Below are positions 45,913-54,660 of a stretch of DNA of 64,000 nucleotides, piece after piece. The notes below the pieces were generated by a model, which made no database searches, had not been told where the DNA came from, and saw only the letters and a program-made list of their open reading frames with translations. How positions within the stretch are numbered: position 1 is the first letter of the stretch; each line of letters opens with the position of its first letter. The stretch comes from Chitinophaga oryzae (GTDB lineage: Bacteria > Bacteroidota > Bacteroidia > Chitinophagales > Chitinophagaceae): the NCBI RefSeq assembly GCF_012516375.2, contig NZ_CP051204.2, forward strand, positions 2,914,001 to 2,978,000. Direction: 5' to 3'. The position numbers and the translations under genes are program-made.

Positions 45913-47400
45913 ATGAAAATTTTTGGAAAATACATTTTCGGTTCATTCGCGGTGACGGTACTGCTAATTTCGGTATCCTGTAAACGTGAGTTCCTGGAAA
46001 TTGTACCTAAAGGTCAGGCGATTGCTATCACCACAGCCGACTATGAGAAACTATTGAATGCCAATTATTTGGCAACCGAGTTCACGGCAGGTGTATATCA
46101 GGGCGATGAGATGGCAGCATTGCAACCTGATTTTAATAACCTGAATGGCACTGATTTGCTTCGGCAGCAACGTTTGTTCAGGTATGAAGCGCGGGTATAT
46201 AATGCTGCTGACTTGCCCAGCGAGATTACAGGGGAAACAAACTATATCAGGAAACTTTATCTTTTTAATAAAGTCATTAATGAAGTTATGGATTCTAAAG
46301 GCGGAAGCGAAGGACAGAAACGTGCATTGCTCGCTGAAGCCAGGGTGGGGCGGGCAATATGTAACTTCATGTTCTTATCCGATTTCACCAAACCCTATAA
46401 TGCTGCTACTGCAGGCACCGATTTGGGTATCCCAAACCTTACTGTAGCAGATGTAAATCAAAAGGATTTTAAAAGAGGTACTTTGCAGGCAGGATATGAT
46501 CTGGTAATAAGTGATTTAACTGAATCTTTGCCTGATTTGGGTGCGCTTACCCATCGCCGCAAGATCTCCAGATTGGCTGCAGAATTTTACCTCTCAAGGG
46601 TTTATATGACGATGAATAATTTCGCCGCAGCCAAGACACATCTTGACGCCGCGTTTGTAGAGGTTCAAAAGGCTCAGATTCCTATGAAACTGTATGATTA
46701 TACAGTGGTTCTGGACCCCAAAAATCCAGGTGCAGCAGGATCCTGGTTTCCGGAAGGCCCTTTAGGTCTGTCCAATGTCCCTATTGCAGCCAACAATACA
46801 GAAATTATTTATAATATCAATGCAGGTTGGTTTCAATTTCAAGCTGTTAATGCATTTGTTTTTAGTCCGCAAACCGCTGCCTTATATGCTCCAACTGACA
46901 GCCGTCTAAACTTGTATTCTCCTTACAAGTTGTCTACGACTACAGCATATCCACTGGGAATGAGACGCCGGAATACAAATTTCTTTGACGGAATAAATGT
47001 AGGCCCCTCGCTACCTGATTTATATTTAATGCGTGCAGAGTGTAAGGCTAGGTCAAATGACCTGGCCGGGGCAGTAACCGATTTGGAGGTTTTGCGCACC
47101 AAACGAATTGCTGGCCCAGCCGCCGTTGTTCCTTCCGGCATTGCTGCAAGCCAACAAGCGCTTGTAAAATTTATTTTGGATGAACGCATTCGCGAATTCG
47201 CCATCACTGGTTTACGCTGGCTGGATATGCGTCGTCTTTCTGTCGACCCGGTATACAGCAATCACATTGATTTTACACACCGGATTTACGGTCCGAACGG
47301 CGTAGTGACGGCTACGTATCAACTTAAGCCTGAAAGGTTCGCCCTTAAATTTGGAGAGCGGATGCTTAATGAAAACAAAGGTTTAGAAGAAAATCCATAG
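45913..47400 (+). CDS. SusD/RagB-type outer-membrane lipoprotein (segment A)
   Basis: 495 residues from the ATG at 45,913; an open frame reaches back over the susC end but MKIFGKYIFG begins the signal peptide and lipobox VLLISVSC with C23 as the lipid site. The TPR-like SusD core includes KLYLFNKVINEVMDSKGGSEGQKRALLAEARVGRAICNFMFLSDFTKPYN and the C-terminal half ends in AITGLRWLDMRRLSVDPVY. It is the surface capture subunit for the adjacent SusC. Followed by a 12-bp perfect hairpin. Confidence 0.92.
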   Translation: MKIFGKYIFGSFAVTVLLISVSCKREFLEIVPKGQAIAITTADYEKLLNANYLATEFTAGVYQGDEMAALQPDFNNLNGTDLLRQQRLFRYEARVYNAADLPSEITGETNYIRKLYLFNKVINEVMDSKGGSEGQKRALLAEARVGRAICNFMFLSDFTKPYNAATAGTDLGIPNLTVADVNQKDFKRGTLQAGYDLVISDLTESLPDLGALTHRRKISRLAAEFYLSRVYMTMNNFAAAKTHLDAAFVEVQKAQIPMKLYDYTVVLDPKNPGAAGSWFPEGPLGLSNVPIAANNTEIIYNINAGWFQFQAVNAFVFSPQTAALYAPTDSRLNLYSPYKLSTTTAYPLGMRRRNTNFFDGINVGPSLPDLYLMRAECKARSNDLAGAVTDLEVLRTKRIAGPAAVVPSGIAASQQALVKFILDERIREFAITGLRWLDMRRLSVDPVYSNHIDFTHRIYGPNGVVTATYQLKPERFALKFGERMLNENKGLEENP

Positions 47401-47417
47401 CATAAAATAACAATAAA

Positions 47418-47447
47418 CAAATTGCTGCCGACATAGGCAGCAATTTG
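47418..47447 (+). other. Hairpin between susD and the next TlpA gene
   Basis: 12-bp perfect stem (CAAATTGCTGCC and its complement), 6-nt loop, no T run; a likely RNA-processing or partial terminator element lowering expression of distal genes relative to susCD. Confidence 0.6.
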
Positions 47448-47462
47448 AAATTCAACAGCGAT

Positions 47463-48548
47463 ATGAATAGACTAATGATCTGGGCAGCAGTTTGTATGTT
47501 GCCAGTGTTGTCAAATGCACAAACCACTTATCATATTGAAGGACAGTTGCCAACTGGCCATCAGGCAGTTAAAGCGGTCATGTCTTACCCGCCTGATGAT
47601 AAAGGAGGGGAATATAAATCGGACACCGCGCTGATCACAAATGGACAATTTGGGTTCAGCGGTAAGATCGGAAGGCCTCAACTTGCTGAGCTCAACTTAA
47701 TCATGCCGCGTTCTAAGGCGAAGCCGGATCGGCAAAAATCATCAGACGAAGGTGGAAACATGAAAAATGTGGGCTTATTTTACCTTGACGGGGACATCAA
47801 TGTAACCTTCGATCGTGAAGGAATGGCGTCCTATGCGGGTGGGGGAAATGAACAAAAAGCATGGCAGTATTATGGGAGTGAGGTTAGCAAACGATCAAAA
47901 GCTGCAGATGAAAACACGGACGGTATAGCGCTTGTTGCGGATGCAGCCAGGGATGTGATCCGTAACTATCCCGACAGTTACGTCAGCGTTGATCTATTAG
48001 ATATTTTTACCCAGGCAGCTATTAATCCTGACCTTGTCGGACCGATGTATGATGGATTGAGCAAGCGCATGCAGCAATCTGAGAAGGTGCTGAAATGGAA
48101 ACCGAAATTGGACAAGGCAAGAGATCTTGTAAGCGGTAATGTCGAGGCTCCTGACTTTACCATTAATGATACACAAGGTAAGCCAGTTTCCTTAAGTGCT
48201 TACAGGGGCAACTATGTTTTGGTTGATTTTTGGGCCAGCTGGTGCGTGCCTTGTCGTCAGGAGAACCCCAATGTTTTAGCCGCCTACGAAAAGTATAAGG
48301 ACAAGGGGTTTAAAGTATTGGGTATTTCGCTGGATACTGACAGAAAGTTGTGGTTAAAAGCCATCAAGGAAGATAAGTTGCCCTGGAGGCAGGTTTGCGA
48401 CTTTAAGGCTGACCAAGGTAAGGCTGCAAAGGCCTACGAGATCTCTAGTATACCCTCCAATGTATTGATCGATCCCAACGGCAAAATTGTGGGTAAAGAC
48501 CTTAGAGGCGGTGAGCTCCATGACCGCCTGGCAGCATTAATCAAATAA
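47463..48548 (+). CDS. DUF4369/TlpA thiol-disulfide protein
   Basis: 361 residues from the ATG at 47,463 (a TTG at 47,445 is in frame). Exported (MNRLMIWAAVCMLPVLSNAQ). The N-terminal part (HIEGQLPTGHQAVKAVMSY, then the GNMKNVGLFYLDGDINVTF strand) resembles DUF4369. The C-terminal TlpA-like thioredoxin fold has C261-VP-C264 (LVDFWASWCVPCRQEN) and the SSIPSNVLIDPNGK cis-Pro region. Typical Bacteroidota disulfide/thiol oxidoreductase associated with SusCD loci. It starts 62 bp after SusD stop. Confidence 0.88.
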   Translation: MNRLMIWAAVCMLPVLSNAQTTYHIEGQLPTGHQAVKAVMSYPPDDKGGEYKSDTALITNGQFGFSGKIGRPQLAELNLIMPRSKAKPDRQKSSDEGGNMKNVGLFYLDGDINVTFDREGMASYAGGGNEQKAWQYYGSEVSKRSKAADENTDGIALVADAARDVIRNYPDSYVSVDLLDIFTQAAINPDLVGPMYDGLSKRMQQSEKVLKWKPKLDKARDLVSGNVEAPDFTINDTQGKPVSLSAYRGNYVLVDFWASWCVPCRQENPNVLAAYEKYKDKGFKVLGISLDTDRKLWLKAIKEDKLPWRQVCDFKADQGKAAKAYEISSIPSNVLIDPNGKIVGKDLRGGELHDRLAALIK

Positions 48549-48557
48549 ATATGAAAC

Positions 48558-48605
48558 CATCATAGGCATACCAGCTTACAAACGGCAATGAATATGCCTA
48601 TGATG
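48558..48605 (+). other. Long-loop inverted repeat between TlpA genes
   Basis: 13-bp perfect stem (CATCATAGGCATA and complement) with a 22-nt loop, in the 88-bp gap between the second and third TlpA genes; no T run. Confidence 0.55.
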
Positions 48606-48636
48606 TCTTCATAATAATTTAAAAAAATATATACTG

Positions 48637-49902
48637 ATGAAAAAAATAGTCTTTTTGCTTTTGATGATTTCCAGCACTGGCTGGGCACAACAGACTGCAA
48701 AAAAAAACAAATACGGGATCAATGAGTTCATGTTGATAGAGAGGGTTGAAGACCAGGAAAAAAAATACAATGAAGTTCTTAAAGAGCCTGCTGAAAACCT
48801 GACACCTACTGCCTTAAATGATCTTCGGGCGGAACTGGCTTATATGTGGTTGGCGAAAGGGAATGTAGAACGTTATAGGTTTTATAAAGCGACCAAGCCG
48901 AAATTTTCTTTCCGCCAGGCGCTTTATCTATCTTACGCCGTAGAGAAACTGCTTGATGAAAAACGGCAGTATGAGGACGCCGCGCAAATTTCCCAGGAAC
49001 TATTAAACGACGCCGGCACAGAAAGGACTTGCGTATTGTTGGAGGTAAACGCGGCTGCCAATGCCAGGCTGGGCCATGTAGATGTGGCCAAAAAACAGAT
49101 AGCCAGGTCAGATGCTGATAAAGGAAGTGCGGACCGGCTAATTAAGTATTTCAAGGATTCTCAATCGAATTATTTGAATCGCCTGGCTATCGTAAAGTTG
49201 GCTGCGGGAGAGGATCAACAAGCCTACGATATCCTCGTCAAAGCTTTTAGAGAGGCCGAGAGCAACCCGTATATGGTGGATACATTTAAAGAAGCATTTA
49301 AAAAAGTAAAAGGAACGGAGGACGGATTTGAAGATGAGCTCCAATCACTGAAAAGGGAAGCTTACCAAAAATACTATAAAGAAGTTGAGAAGTCCTATGT
49401 GACGTCTGCACGACAGACCCTGGATGGAATCATTCCTGATCCAAACGATGCCAGAAAAAAATTGACCACCTTCCGTGCTACAAAACCCGTTCACGGGGTC
49501 ACTATGAATAACCTCGAGGGAAAAATGGTTGATCTCGGCGATCAAAAGGGAAAGATCCTTGCGCTGGATTTTTGGACCACCCTGTGTACGCCCTGCGTTG
49601 CGGCTTTCGCCGGATTTGAGAAAGTGGTTGCTGATTACAGGAAAGATGAATTCCAGTTGTTCGTTGTGAACTTGTTTGAGAACGACCAGACCGTTAAGGC
49701 TTTTGCTGCACAGAAACCCGTCAGACTTGACGTCTTAAGGGATGAAGAGAATAAGGGATACGATGTTCGCGCAACGCCAACTAAAATCGTGTTTGATCCG
49801 ATGGGGAATATCAGGTTCTTCGCCACCGGTTATGCCGGGTCTACCGACCGGGAATACTATAAGCTGAAAGCCATGGTCGAAATCATAAAAGCACGTAGTT
49901 AG
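48637..49902 (+). CDS. Exported TlpA-like protein with helical N-terminal region (paralogue 1)
   Basis: 421 residues; signal peptide MKKIVFLLLMISSTGWAQ. Residues ~20-280 are helical and repeat-like (LRAELAYMWLAKGNVERYRFYKATKPKF; ACVLLEVNAAANARLGH), followed by a thioredoxin domain with C317-TP-C320 (LDFWTTLCTPCVAAFAG) and RATPTKIVFDPMGN. It starts a tightly spaced run of four genes (10, 3 and -4 bp gaps). It is a clear paralogue of the next gene (RAELAYMWL/RAQLAVDWL, KGNVERYRFYKATKPKF/KGNIDKYHFYKNTNPKF, FWTTLCTPCVAAF/FWSTACKPCVAAF). Confidence 0.87.
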   Translation: MKKIVFLLLMISSTGWAQQTAKKNKYGINEFMLIERVEDQEKKYNEVLKEPAENLTPTALNDLRAELAYMWLAKGNVERYRFYKATKPKFSFRQALYLSYAVEKLLDEKRQYEDAAQISQELLNDAGTERTCVLLEVNAAANARLGHVDVAKKQIARSDADKGSADRLIKYFKDSQSNYLNRLAIVKLAAGEDQQAYDILVKAFREAESNPYMVDTFKEAFKKVKGTEDGFEDELQSLKREAYQKYYKEVEKSYVTSARQTLDGIIPDPNDARKKLTTFRATKPVHGVTMNNLEGKMVDLGDQKGKILALDFWTTLCTPCVAAFAGFEKVVADYRKDEFQLFVVNLFENDQTVKAFAAQKPVRLDVLRDEENKGYDVRATPTKIVFDPMGNIRFFATGYAGSTDREYYKLKAMVEIIKARS

Positions 49903-49912
49903 TCGAAAGGAT

Positions 49913-51124
49913 ATGAGAATATTAGTTGTAATGATGATACTGATGTCCACGTATGTATACGGGCAGAAGTCGCAAAAGGAGAATGCTAAAAAATTTAATG
50001 CCCTTGTAAACGTTGAGGACCAGGAACGGTTCTATAATGAACTCCGCTCAAAATATCCTGCTGACCCGGCAAAGCCAGCGTCGTATGGTGAATATCGTGC
50101 GCAGTTGGCAGTCGACTGGCTGAGGAAAGGGAATATAGATAAATATCATTTCTACAAGAACACCAATCCCAAATTTACGAGCATTCAATTGTTTGAACTT
50201 TCTAACCTGCTTGAATCCTGGGTCGACGATGATCAGCATATTGAATGGGTACAGCAAATCTCAGAACAGGTTTTGGGCGAAATCGCGCTCAAAAGACACG
50301 ATGATAACTTTGACCGACAGGAGATTTTGCTTGAAGTGAATGCCCTGGCCAATGCCAAACTTGGCAACTTGGCTATCGCGATGGAGAATATCAAAAAGTC
50401 GGATAAAAATGCCATGTTCAGGAAAATGCCTTACTTCAGAAATTCCAATGCCAATTACCTGAACCGTCTGAGTTTAATCTTAATGGCAGCTGGCCAACAT
50501 CAACAGGCATTTGATACCTTGTCTAACGCGGTGCGTACGGCCGTCTCCACGCCAAAAACAATTACCAGTTTAAAGTTGGCCTACCAGAAGGTAAAAGGCA
50601 GCACAGCCGGGATGGACAAATTTATCAGTTCACTACAGGAGGAAGCCTATCAAAAAATTGCAAAGGAAGTCGCCGAAGCCTGGATGGCCGATACTAAACC
50701 TGTACCGGATGTCTCTTTAACAGATTTGAATGGCAAGACCATTAAGTTAACTGATTACAAGGGTAAAATTGTGGTAATTGATTTTTGGAGTACAGCTTGC
50801 AAACCATGCGTTGCCGCATTTCCGGCATTCGAGCGTGTGATCGACTTGTATGGTGAGGGACCTTTCCAGTTGTTTGTGATCAATGAGGGGGAAAGCCCGG
50901 AGATCGTGAAACCCTTTATGGAAAAGAAAGGGTACAAACTGGATGTGTTATTTGATCAGGATGAAACAATTTTCAAAGCGCTGGGCGCATTGGGTACTCC
51001 TCAGAAATTTATCATTGATGCGAAGGGAAACATCACTCAAACAGGAATAGGTTATGCCGGTTCGGATGACAAGGAATTTTATAAGTTGAAAGCTATGGTG
51101 GAACTTGCCAAAGCAAAATCTTGA
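49913..51124 (+). CDS. Exported TlpA-like protein with helical N-terminal region (paralogue 2)
   Basis: 403 residues; short hydrophobic signal (MRILVVMMILMSTYVYGQ). Same layout as the previous gene: helical first 270 residues, then a thioredoxin domain with C296-KP-C299 (VIDFWSTACKPCVAAFPAF) and a GTPQKFIIDAKGN cis-Pro region. It differs in its CKPC active site, so the redox potential or partner probably differs. It starts 10 bp after its paralogue, indicating a tandem duplication followed by divergence. Confidence 0.87.
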   Translation: MRILVVMMILMSTYVYGQKSQKENAKKFNALVNVEDQERFYNELRSKYPADPAKPASYGEYRAQLAVDWLRKGNIDKYHFYKNTNPKFTSIQLFELSNLLESWVDDDQHIEWVQQISEQVLGEIALKRHDDNFDRQEILLEVNALANAKLGNLAIAMENIKKSDKNAMFRKMPYFRNSNANYLNRLSLILMAAGQHQQAFDTLSNAVRTAVSTPKTITSLKLAYQKVKGSTAGMDKFISSLQEEAYQKIAKEVAEAWMADTKPVPDVSLTDLNGKTIKLTDYKGKIVVIDFWSTACKPCVAAFPAFERVIDLYGEGPFQLFVINEGESPEIVKPFMEKKGYKLDVLFDQDETIFKALGALGTPQKFIIDAKGNITQTGIGYAGSDDKEFYKLKAMVELAKAKS

Positions 51125-51127
51125 TGG

Positions 51128-52807
51128 ATGATGTTAAAGGGTTTACAACTGAGTTTAATCAGCCTGTTTTGTTTTGTTCTCACAAGCTGTAGCGCGCAAC
51201 CTAATCCAGCAGCTGGAAACATTGAAAAGCTCATAGCGAATGTGGTTGACAAGGCAATGGCAAGCAGCGTTTACATCATCGAATGGGACACGTTAAAAAA
51301 TCAGGTTCAAAAGGACATTGATGAGACAAGTGGCTTCACAGGAGTAGTGGTTTCTGCTGAAGGGCACATTCTGACTGTATCACATGCCGCAATGCCCAAC
51401 CAAATTTATAGGGTATCATTTCCGGATGGGAGCAAACATATCGCCGTTGGCCTGGGCCGGATCGGATTACAGGATGGGGAAAAAGATTATGATATGGCAA
51501 TGGTCAAAATCCTGAAGCCTGGAAAATGGCCTTTCTCCAGGATGGCGCCCAGCCAGGAGTTAAAAATAAACCAGCCGGTAGTGAGCATCTCCTATCCAGG
51601 TGCGTTTTTTAAGCAAACGCCAAATGTCCGCTTCGGGCGAATCTCTGATATAGATATGAGCGACGGTTTTATTGAGTCTTCAGCTAAAATGGAACCTGGT
51701 GATTCCGGCGGTCCTTTGTTTGATGCGCAAGGACGGGTGGTGGGGGTACACAGCTGGATCAAGGAAAAGGAGGATCAAAATTATGATGTTCCGGCTGATC
51801 ATTTTCTTAAATACTGGACAGCACTGAATGTTGCCAAAGATTATACAGAATTTCCTGCCGCCGACGAGTTTCCAGCCGCAGCGTCTTCCATACTGATACC
51901 AACCGTTCCTTCATTGGAAGAGGTGGCCGGAATTTCAGTGCAAAACCGAAAAAGCGTGGTGATGCTGAGGAGTAGCCGTGGGACGCAACAATTATCGATT
52001 CAGGGGACCCTGCTTGGTTTCAACGGGGCTACCTATATTGTCAGTAAGAGTTCTATGGTTGGAAACAACCCCAGGGTTAAAACAGGCAATAGCACCGTGG
52101 TCGCTCAGATTCTAAAAAGAGATAAAGAGAATGACCTTGTACTGTTAAGTGTATCCGGAAAGGTGGGAGGTGGGATCAGGTTAGCAACTGACGCTAAAGA
52201 TCCGGTCCTGAAGCAAGGCGATCTGGGTAAGATACTCCTCTCGGCTATAGCTAACGATTCAATTAAAATTGGGGTGCTCAGCGCCACCTATGTTGATGTG
52301 CCTTTAAATGCGAGTCAGGGTTATCTGGGTGCGCGTGCAGCTTATCAGGATGGAAAAATAACCATCAGGCGAATTGACAAAAATAGTGCAGGCGGGGCTT
52401 CATTGCTGAGGCAAAAGGACCAGGTTATTAAAATCAATGGTGTTGCGGTGAATACGGCGGCAGATTATGATCGGGAATTTGCTAAGTATCTGGCGGCCGA
52501 TTCAATTTCTATGAACATCGTCAGAAAAGGTAAGCCCATGCAGTTGAGCGTTTACCTTGAAGGTCAGCCGACAGAGAGCCATGCTTCTTACGCATATCCA
52601 GGCGGAAGGAGTGCCCGTTCAGACGGTTTCAGGAATGTATTGGTCCATGATGCAGCCATTAAAGCAACTGAATGCGGGAGTCCGGTATTTGACAGCGAAG
52701 GCAATTTCTATGGTGTAAATATTGCCCGGCGAAGTCGCACTTCAACGCTGCTAATGCCCGTAGCCACACTCTCACAATTTTTAAAAACATTAACAAATAG
52801 CAAATGA
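51128..52807 (+). CDS. Two-domain trypsin-like/PDZ exported lipoprotein
   Basis: 559 residues; lipobox LTSC at C21 indicates a lipoprotein. First trypsin-like domain (residues ~70-240): H86 (ILTVSHAA), D122 (KDYDMAMV), S193 (EPGDSGGPLFD); all three catalytic residues present. A PDZ domain follows at about residues 395-465 (GYLGARAAYQDGKITIRRIDKNSAGGASLLRQKDQVIKING). A second chymotrypsin-fold copy spans the remaining sequence, its nucleophile region being ATECGSPVFDSEG at ~513-525 in place of GDSGGP, so it is probably inactive. An HtrA-like periplasmic protease architecture. 3 bp after the upstream gene, and overlapping the next by 4 bp. Confidence 0.85.
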   Translation: MMLKGLQLSLISLFCFVLTSCSAQPNPAAGNIEKLIANVVDKAMASSVYIIEWDTLKNQVQKDIDETSGFTGVVVSAEGHILTVSHAAMPNQIYRVSFPDGSKHIAVGLGRIGLQDGEKDYDMAMVKILKPGKWPFSRMAPSQELKINQPVVSISYPGAFFKQTPNVRFGRISDIDMSDGFIESSAKMEPGDSGGPLFDAQGRVVGVHSWIKEKEDQNYDVPADHFLKYWTALNVAKDYTEFPAADEFPAAASSILIPTVPSLEEVAGISVQNRKSVVMLRSSRGTQQLSIQGTLLGFNGATYIVSKSSMVGNNPRVKTGNSTVVAQILKRDKENDLVLLSVSGKVGGGIRLATDAKDPVLKQGDLGKILLSAIANDSIKIGVLSATYVDVPLNASQGYLGARAAYQDGKITIRRIDKNSAGGASLLRQKDQVIKINGVAVNTAADYDREFAKYLAADSISMNIVRKGKPMQLSVYLEGQPTESHASYAYPGGRSARSDGFRNVLVHDAAIKATECGSPVFDSEGNFYGVNIARRSRTSTLLMPVATLSQFLKTLTNSK

Positions 52808-54213
52808 AAAAAATAGTTTTTACTGTACTGATGCTCAGCTGCTTGAGCACAGTGGCACAACAAAGCAAAAAAGATACAAATTCTGCATTAGCCTCATTAA
52901 AGCATACAAAAGATAAGACGCTCCTTAACCAGAAGATAAAAGCGTTGGAAAATGGTTCCGATCAGGACTTGTGGACATTGATCCAGTATTATGATAAAAA
53001 TGAAGTTAAAAAAGATGCGGTCACCAGGATGCTGCTTCAAAAGTATCCCCAAAGTAAAAACGCCCAAATGGCGAGAATCACTTCCTTTCTTAAGTTCAAA
53101 GGAGTGGAGGACATAGAAGCTCATCTGCAAAACATGATCAAAGATTACCCTAATGTCAATTTAGATTTGGAGAAAAGCTTTGTGGCCAATATGTACGCTA
53201 ATGAGATGAATACTGCGAAAATACTGCAATATCTGAACTCCATTGACGATCCGGGATTTCGGTTACAGGCCTTACTAGCGGCCACTGAGGAAATGGCTGC
53301 AATAAATAATACAAAGGCCCTGGAGTTTGCCTCCGGCGAATTGGAAAGTGCCAAAAAAATGAAAGATATGACAGCCTTAAATGGGCCGCGGAAAATAGAT
53401 CCCAAATCTGCGTATGATAATTTTATTAACCTCTATGGTAAGCTACTCTTTAAAGCCGGAAAAAATGAAGAAGCCTTCCGTTATACTGCGGAAGCTTATC
53501 ATAACATTAAGAAAAAGGACGAGGAACTGATTGAAAACTATGCTTTTCTGTCCAGCCTGAAAGGTGACTACGTACAGGCTTTACCCATATTGGCAAAAGC
53601 GGTAGAGGGAGGGAAGTTCGAGCAGAAGTACATCGACCAGGTCAAAAAAGGTTATACAAAGCTAAACCCCGATAAGGATGCGGATGCCTACGTCGAGGGG
53701 TTGAAAAATACATTTATCAAAAAAATCAGGGCAAATATTTCTTCAATGATGGTTCATGAAGCGGCACCTGATTTTACGGTAACAGATGTGAACGGGAAAA
53801 AAGTTTCGCTGGCGGATTTTAAAGGCAAAACCATTGTGTTGGATTTTTGGGCAACCTGGTGTGGTCCATGTGTGGAGTCATTCCCGGCTATGCAGATGGC
53901 TGCAAACCGCTATATTAATGACCCGGATGTAAAATTTCTTTTCATTTATACCTGGAATAACGTACCGGATTTGTTGAATGACGGCAAAAAATTTCTGGCC
54001 AGTCGCAACTATACCTTCGATTTGTATTTGGATCCAAGAAATCCAGACACCAAGCAGAGTGCAGCTGCAGATGCTTTCAAAATTGATGGGATCCCAGCCA
54101 AATTTATCATTGATGGTAAGGGAAGGATCAGGTTTAAAGTATCAGGATTTGACGGGAAGGCTGAGGTCGCGGCAGAAGAAGTTGTACAGATGGTTGAAAT
54201 GGCCCGCAAATAG
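52804..54213 (+). CDS. Exported TlpA-like protein with TPR-like N-terminal region
   Basis: 469 residues; signal peptide MKKIVFTVLMLSCLSTVAQ. Residues ~30-290 are TPR/helical repeats (AKILQYLNSIDDPGFRLQALLAA; YALENY-type stretches). The thioredoxin domain has C353-GP-C356 (VLDFWATWCGPCVESFPAM) and a FKIDGIPAKFIIDGKGR cis-Pro region; this is the only one with the classical CGPC. The start overlaps the stop of the protease gene (ATGA), so the two are translationally coupled. Last gene of segment A. Confidence 0.88.
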   Translation: MKKIVFTVLMLSCLSTVAQQSKKDTNSALASLKHTKDKTLLNQKIKALENGSDQDLWTLIQYYDKNEVKKDAVTRMLLQKYPQSKNAQMARITSFLKFKGVEDIEAHLQNMIKDYPNVNLDLEKSFVANMYANEMNTAKILQYLNSIDDPGFRLQALLAATEEMAAINNTKALEFASGELESAKKMKDMTALNGPRKIDPKSAYDNFINLYGKLLFKAGKNEEAFRYTAEAYHNIKKKDEELIENYAFLSSLKGDYVQALPILAKAVEGGKFEQKYIDQVKKGYTKLNPDKDADAYVEGLKNTFIKKIRANISSMMVHEAAPDFTVTDVNGKKVSLADFKGKTIVLDFWATWCGPCVESFPAMQMAANRYINDPDVKFLFIYTWNNVPDLLNDGKKFLASRNYTFDLYLDPRNPDTKQSAAADAFKIDGIPAKFIIDGKGRIRFKVSGFDGKAEVAAEEVVQMVEMARK

Positions 54214-54288
54214 CTATGACCAAACTTAATACAGTCGGCGAAAAAGAGATAGCTCATCCGCTCCGGAAAAAGCGCCATAAAATGAGCA

Positions 54289-54300
54289 GGAGGGTACTAA
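54289..54300. repeat. GGAGGGTACTAA motif, right end of segment A
   Basis: Immediately precedes the tRNA-Pro terminator copy; matches the GGAGGGTACTG repeats found at the ends of both segments (54,506 and 57,699) and at 35,596. Confidence 0.55.
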
Positions 54301-54304
54301 AAAC

Positions 54305-54340
54305 AAAAAAGCACTTACAATTATATGTAAGTGCTTTTTT
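54305..54340 (-). terminator. Copy of the tRNA-Pro terminator at the segment A/B junction
   Basis: AAAAAAGCACTTAC stem with complement, 8-nt loop. Nearly identical to the terminator of the intact tRNA at 57,732 and in the same relation to the tRNA copy, so it was carried along in the duplicated attachment sequence. Confidence 0.85.
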
Positions 54341-54345
54341 GTGAA

Positions 54346-54389
54346 GTCGGGACGACTAGATTCGAACTAGCGACCCTTGCACCCCATGC
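54346..54389 (-). repeat. Partial tRNA-Pro copy (junction of segments A and B)
   Basis: The 3' half of tRNA-Pro (same as 57,770-57,813) with one C missing in the run CGACCCTTGC; the 5' half is absent. Serves as right end of segment A and left end of segment B. Confidence 0.88.
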
Positions 54390-54491
54390 GAACTGTAATG
54401 AATTTAAAATAAGCCAATTTAGCAATAATATTCTTATATTATAGCTGTTTACATAATATTTAATTTGTTAATTTAAGTTGTTTTAAACTAC

Positions 54492-54531
54492 TTTGGCCTA
54501 TCTTTGGAGGGTACTGAGAGGGTACTGGAGG
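54492..54531. repeat. Putative integrase arm-type repeats, left end of segment B
   Basis: TTTGGCCTATCT (54,492-54,503) followed by two GGAGGGTACTG-type repeats (54,506-54,531). The layout matches the left end of segment A at 38,999. Confidence 0.55.
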
Positions 54532-54660
54532 AATGACAAAAGGATAGAGTAGTATAGCCTGGATAGTCTAACTGTGATTGATTGGATCTAAAATTATCTT
54601 GAATATAGATAATAATAGCGTTTGCTTAACGGAAACAACAGACTGCGGCTAGAATGTTAT

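Larger units (their letters stand above)
38853..54389. mobile_element. Segment A: putative tRNA-Pro-integrated element without integrase
   Basis: Bounded by two partial tRNA-Pro copies in the same orientation (38,853 and 54,346). It holds ECF sigma, FecR, five TlpA-like proteins, SusC/SusD and a trypsin/PDZ protein, all on the plus strand, in more AT-rich DNA than the flanking genes. Just inside the left end are TTTGGCCTATCT (38,999) and three ~11-bp repeats (39,014-39,047); just inside the right end is GGAGGGTACTAA (54,289). No recombinase or transfer gene is present, so it would need one supplied in trans, or has lost it. Confidence 0.65.
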
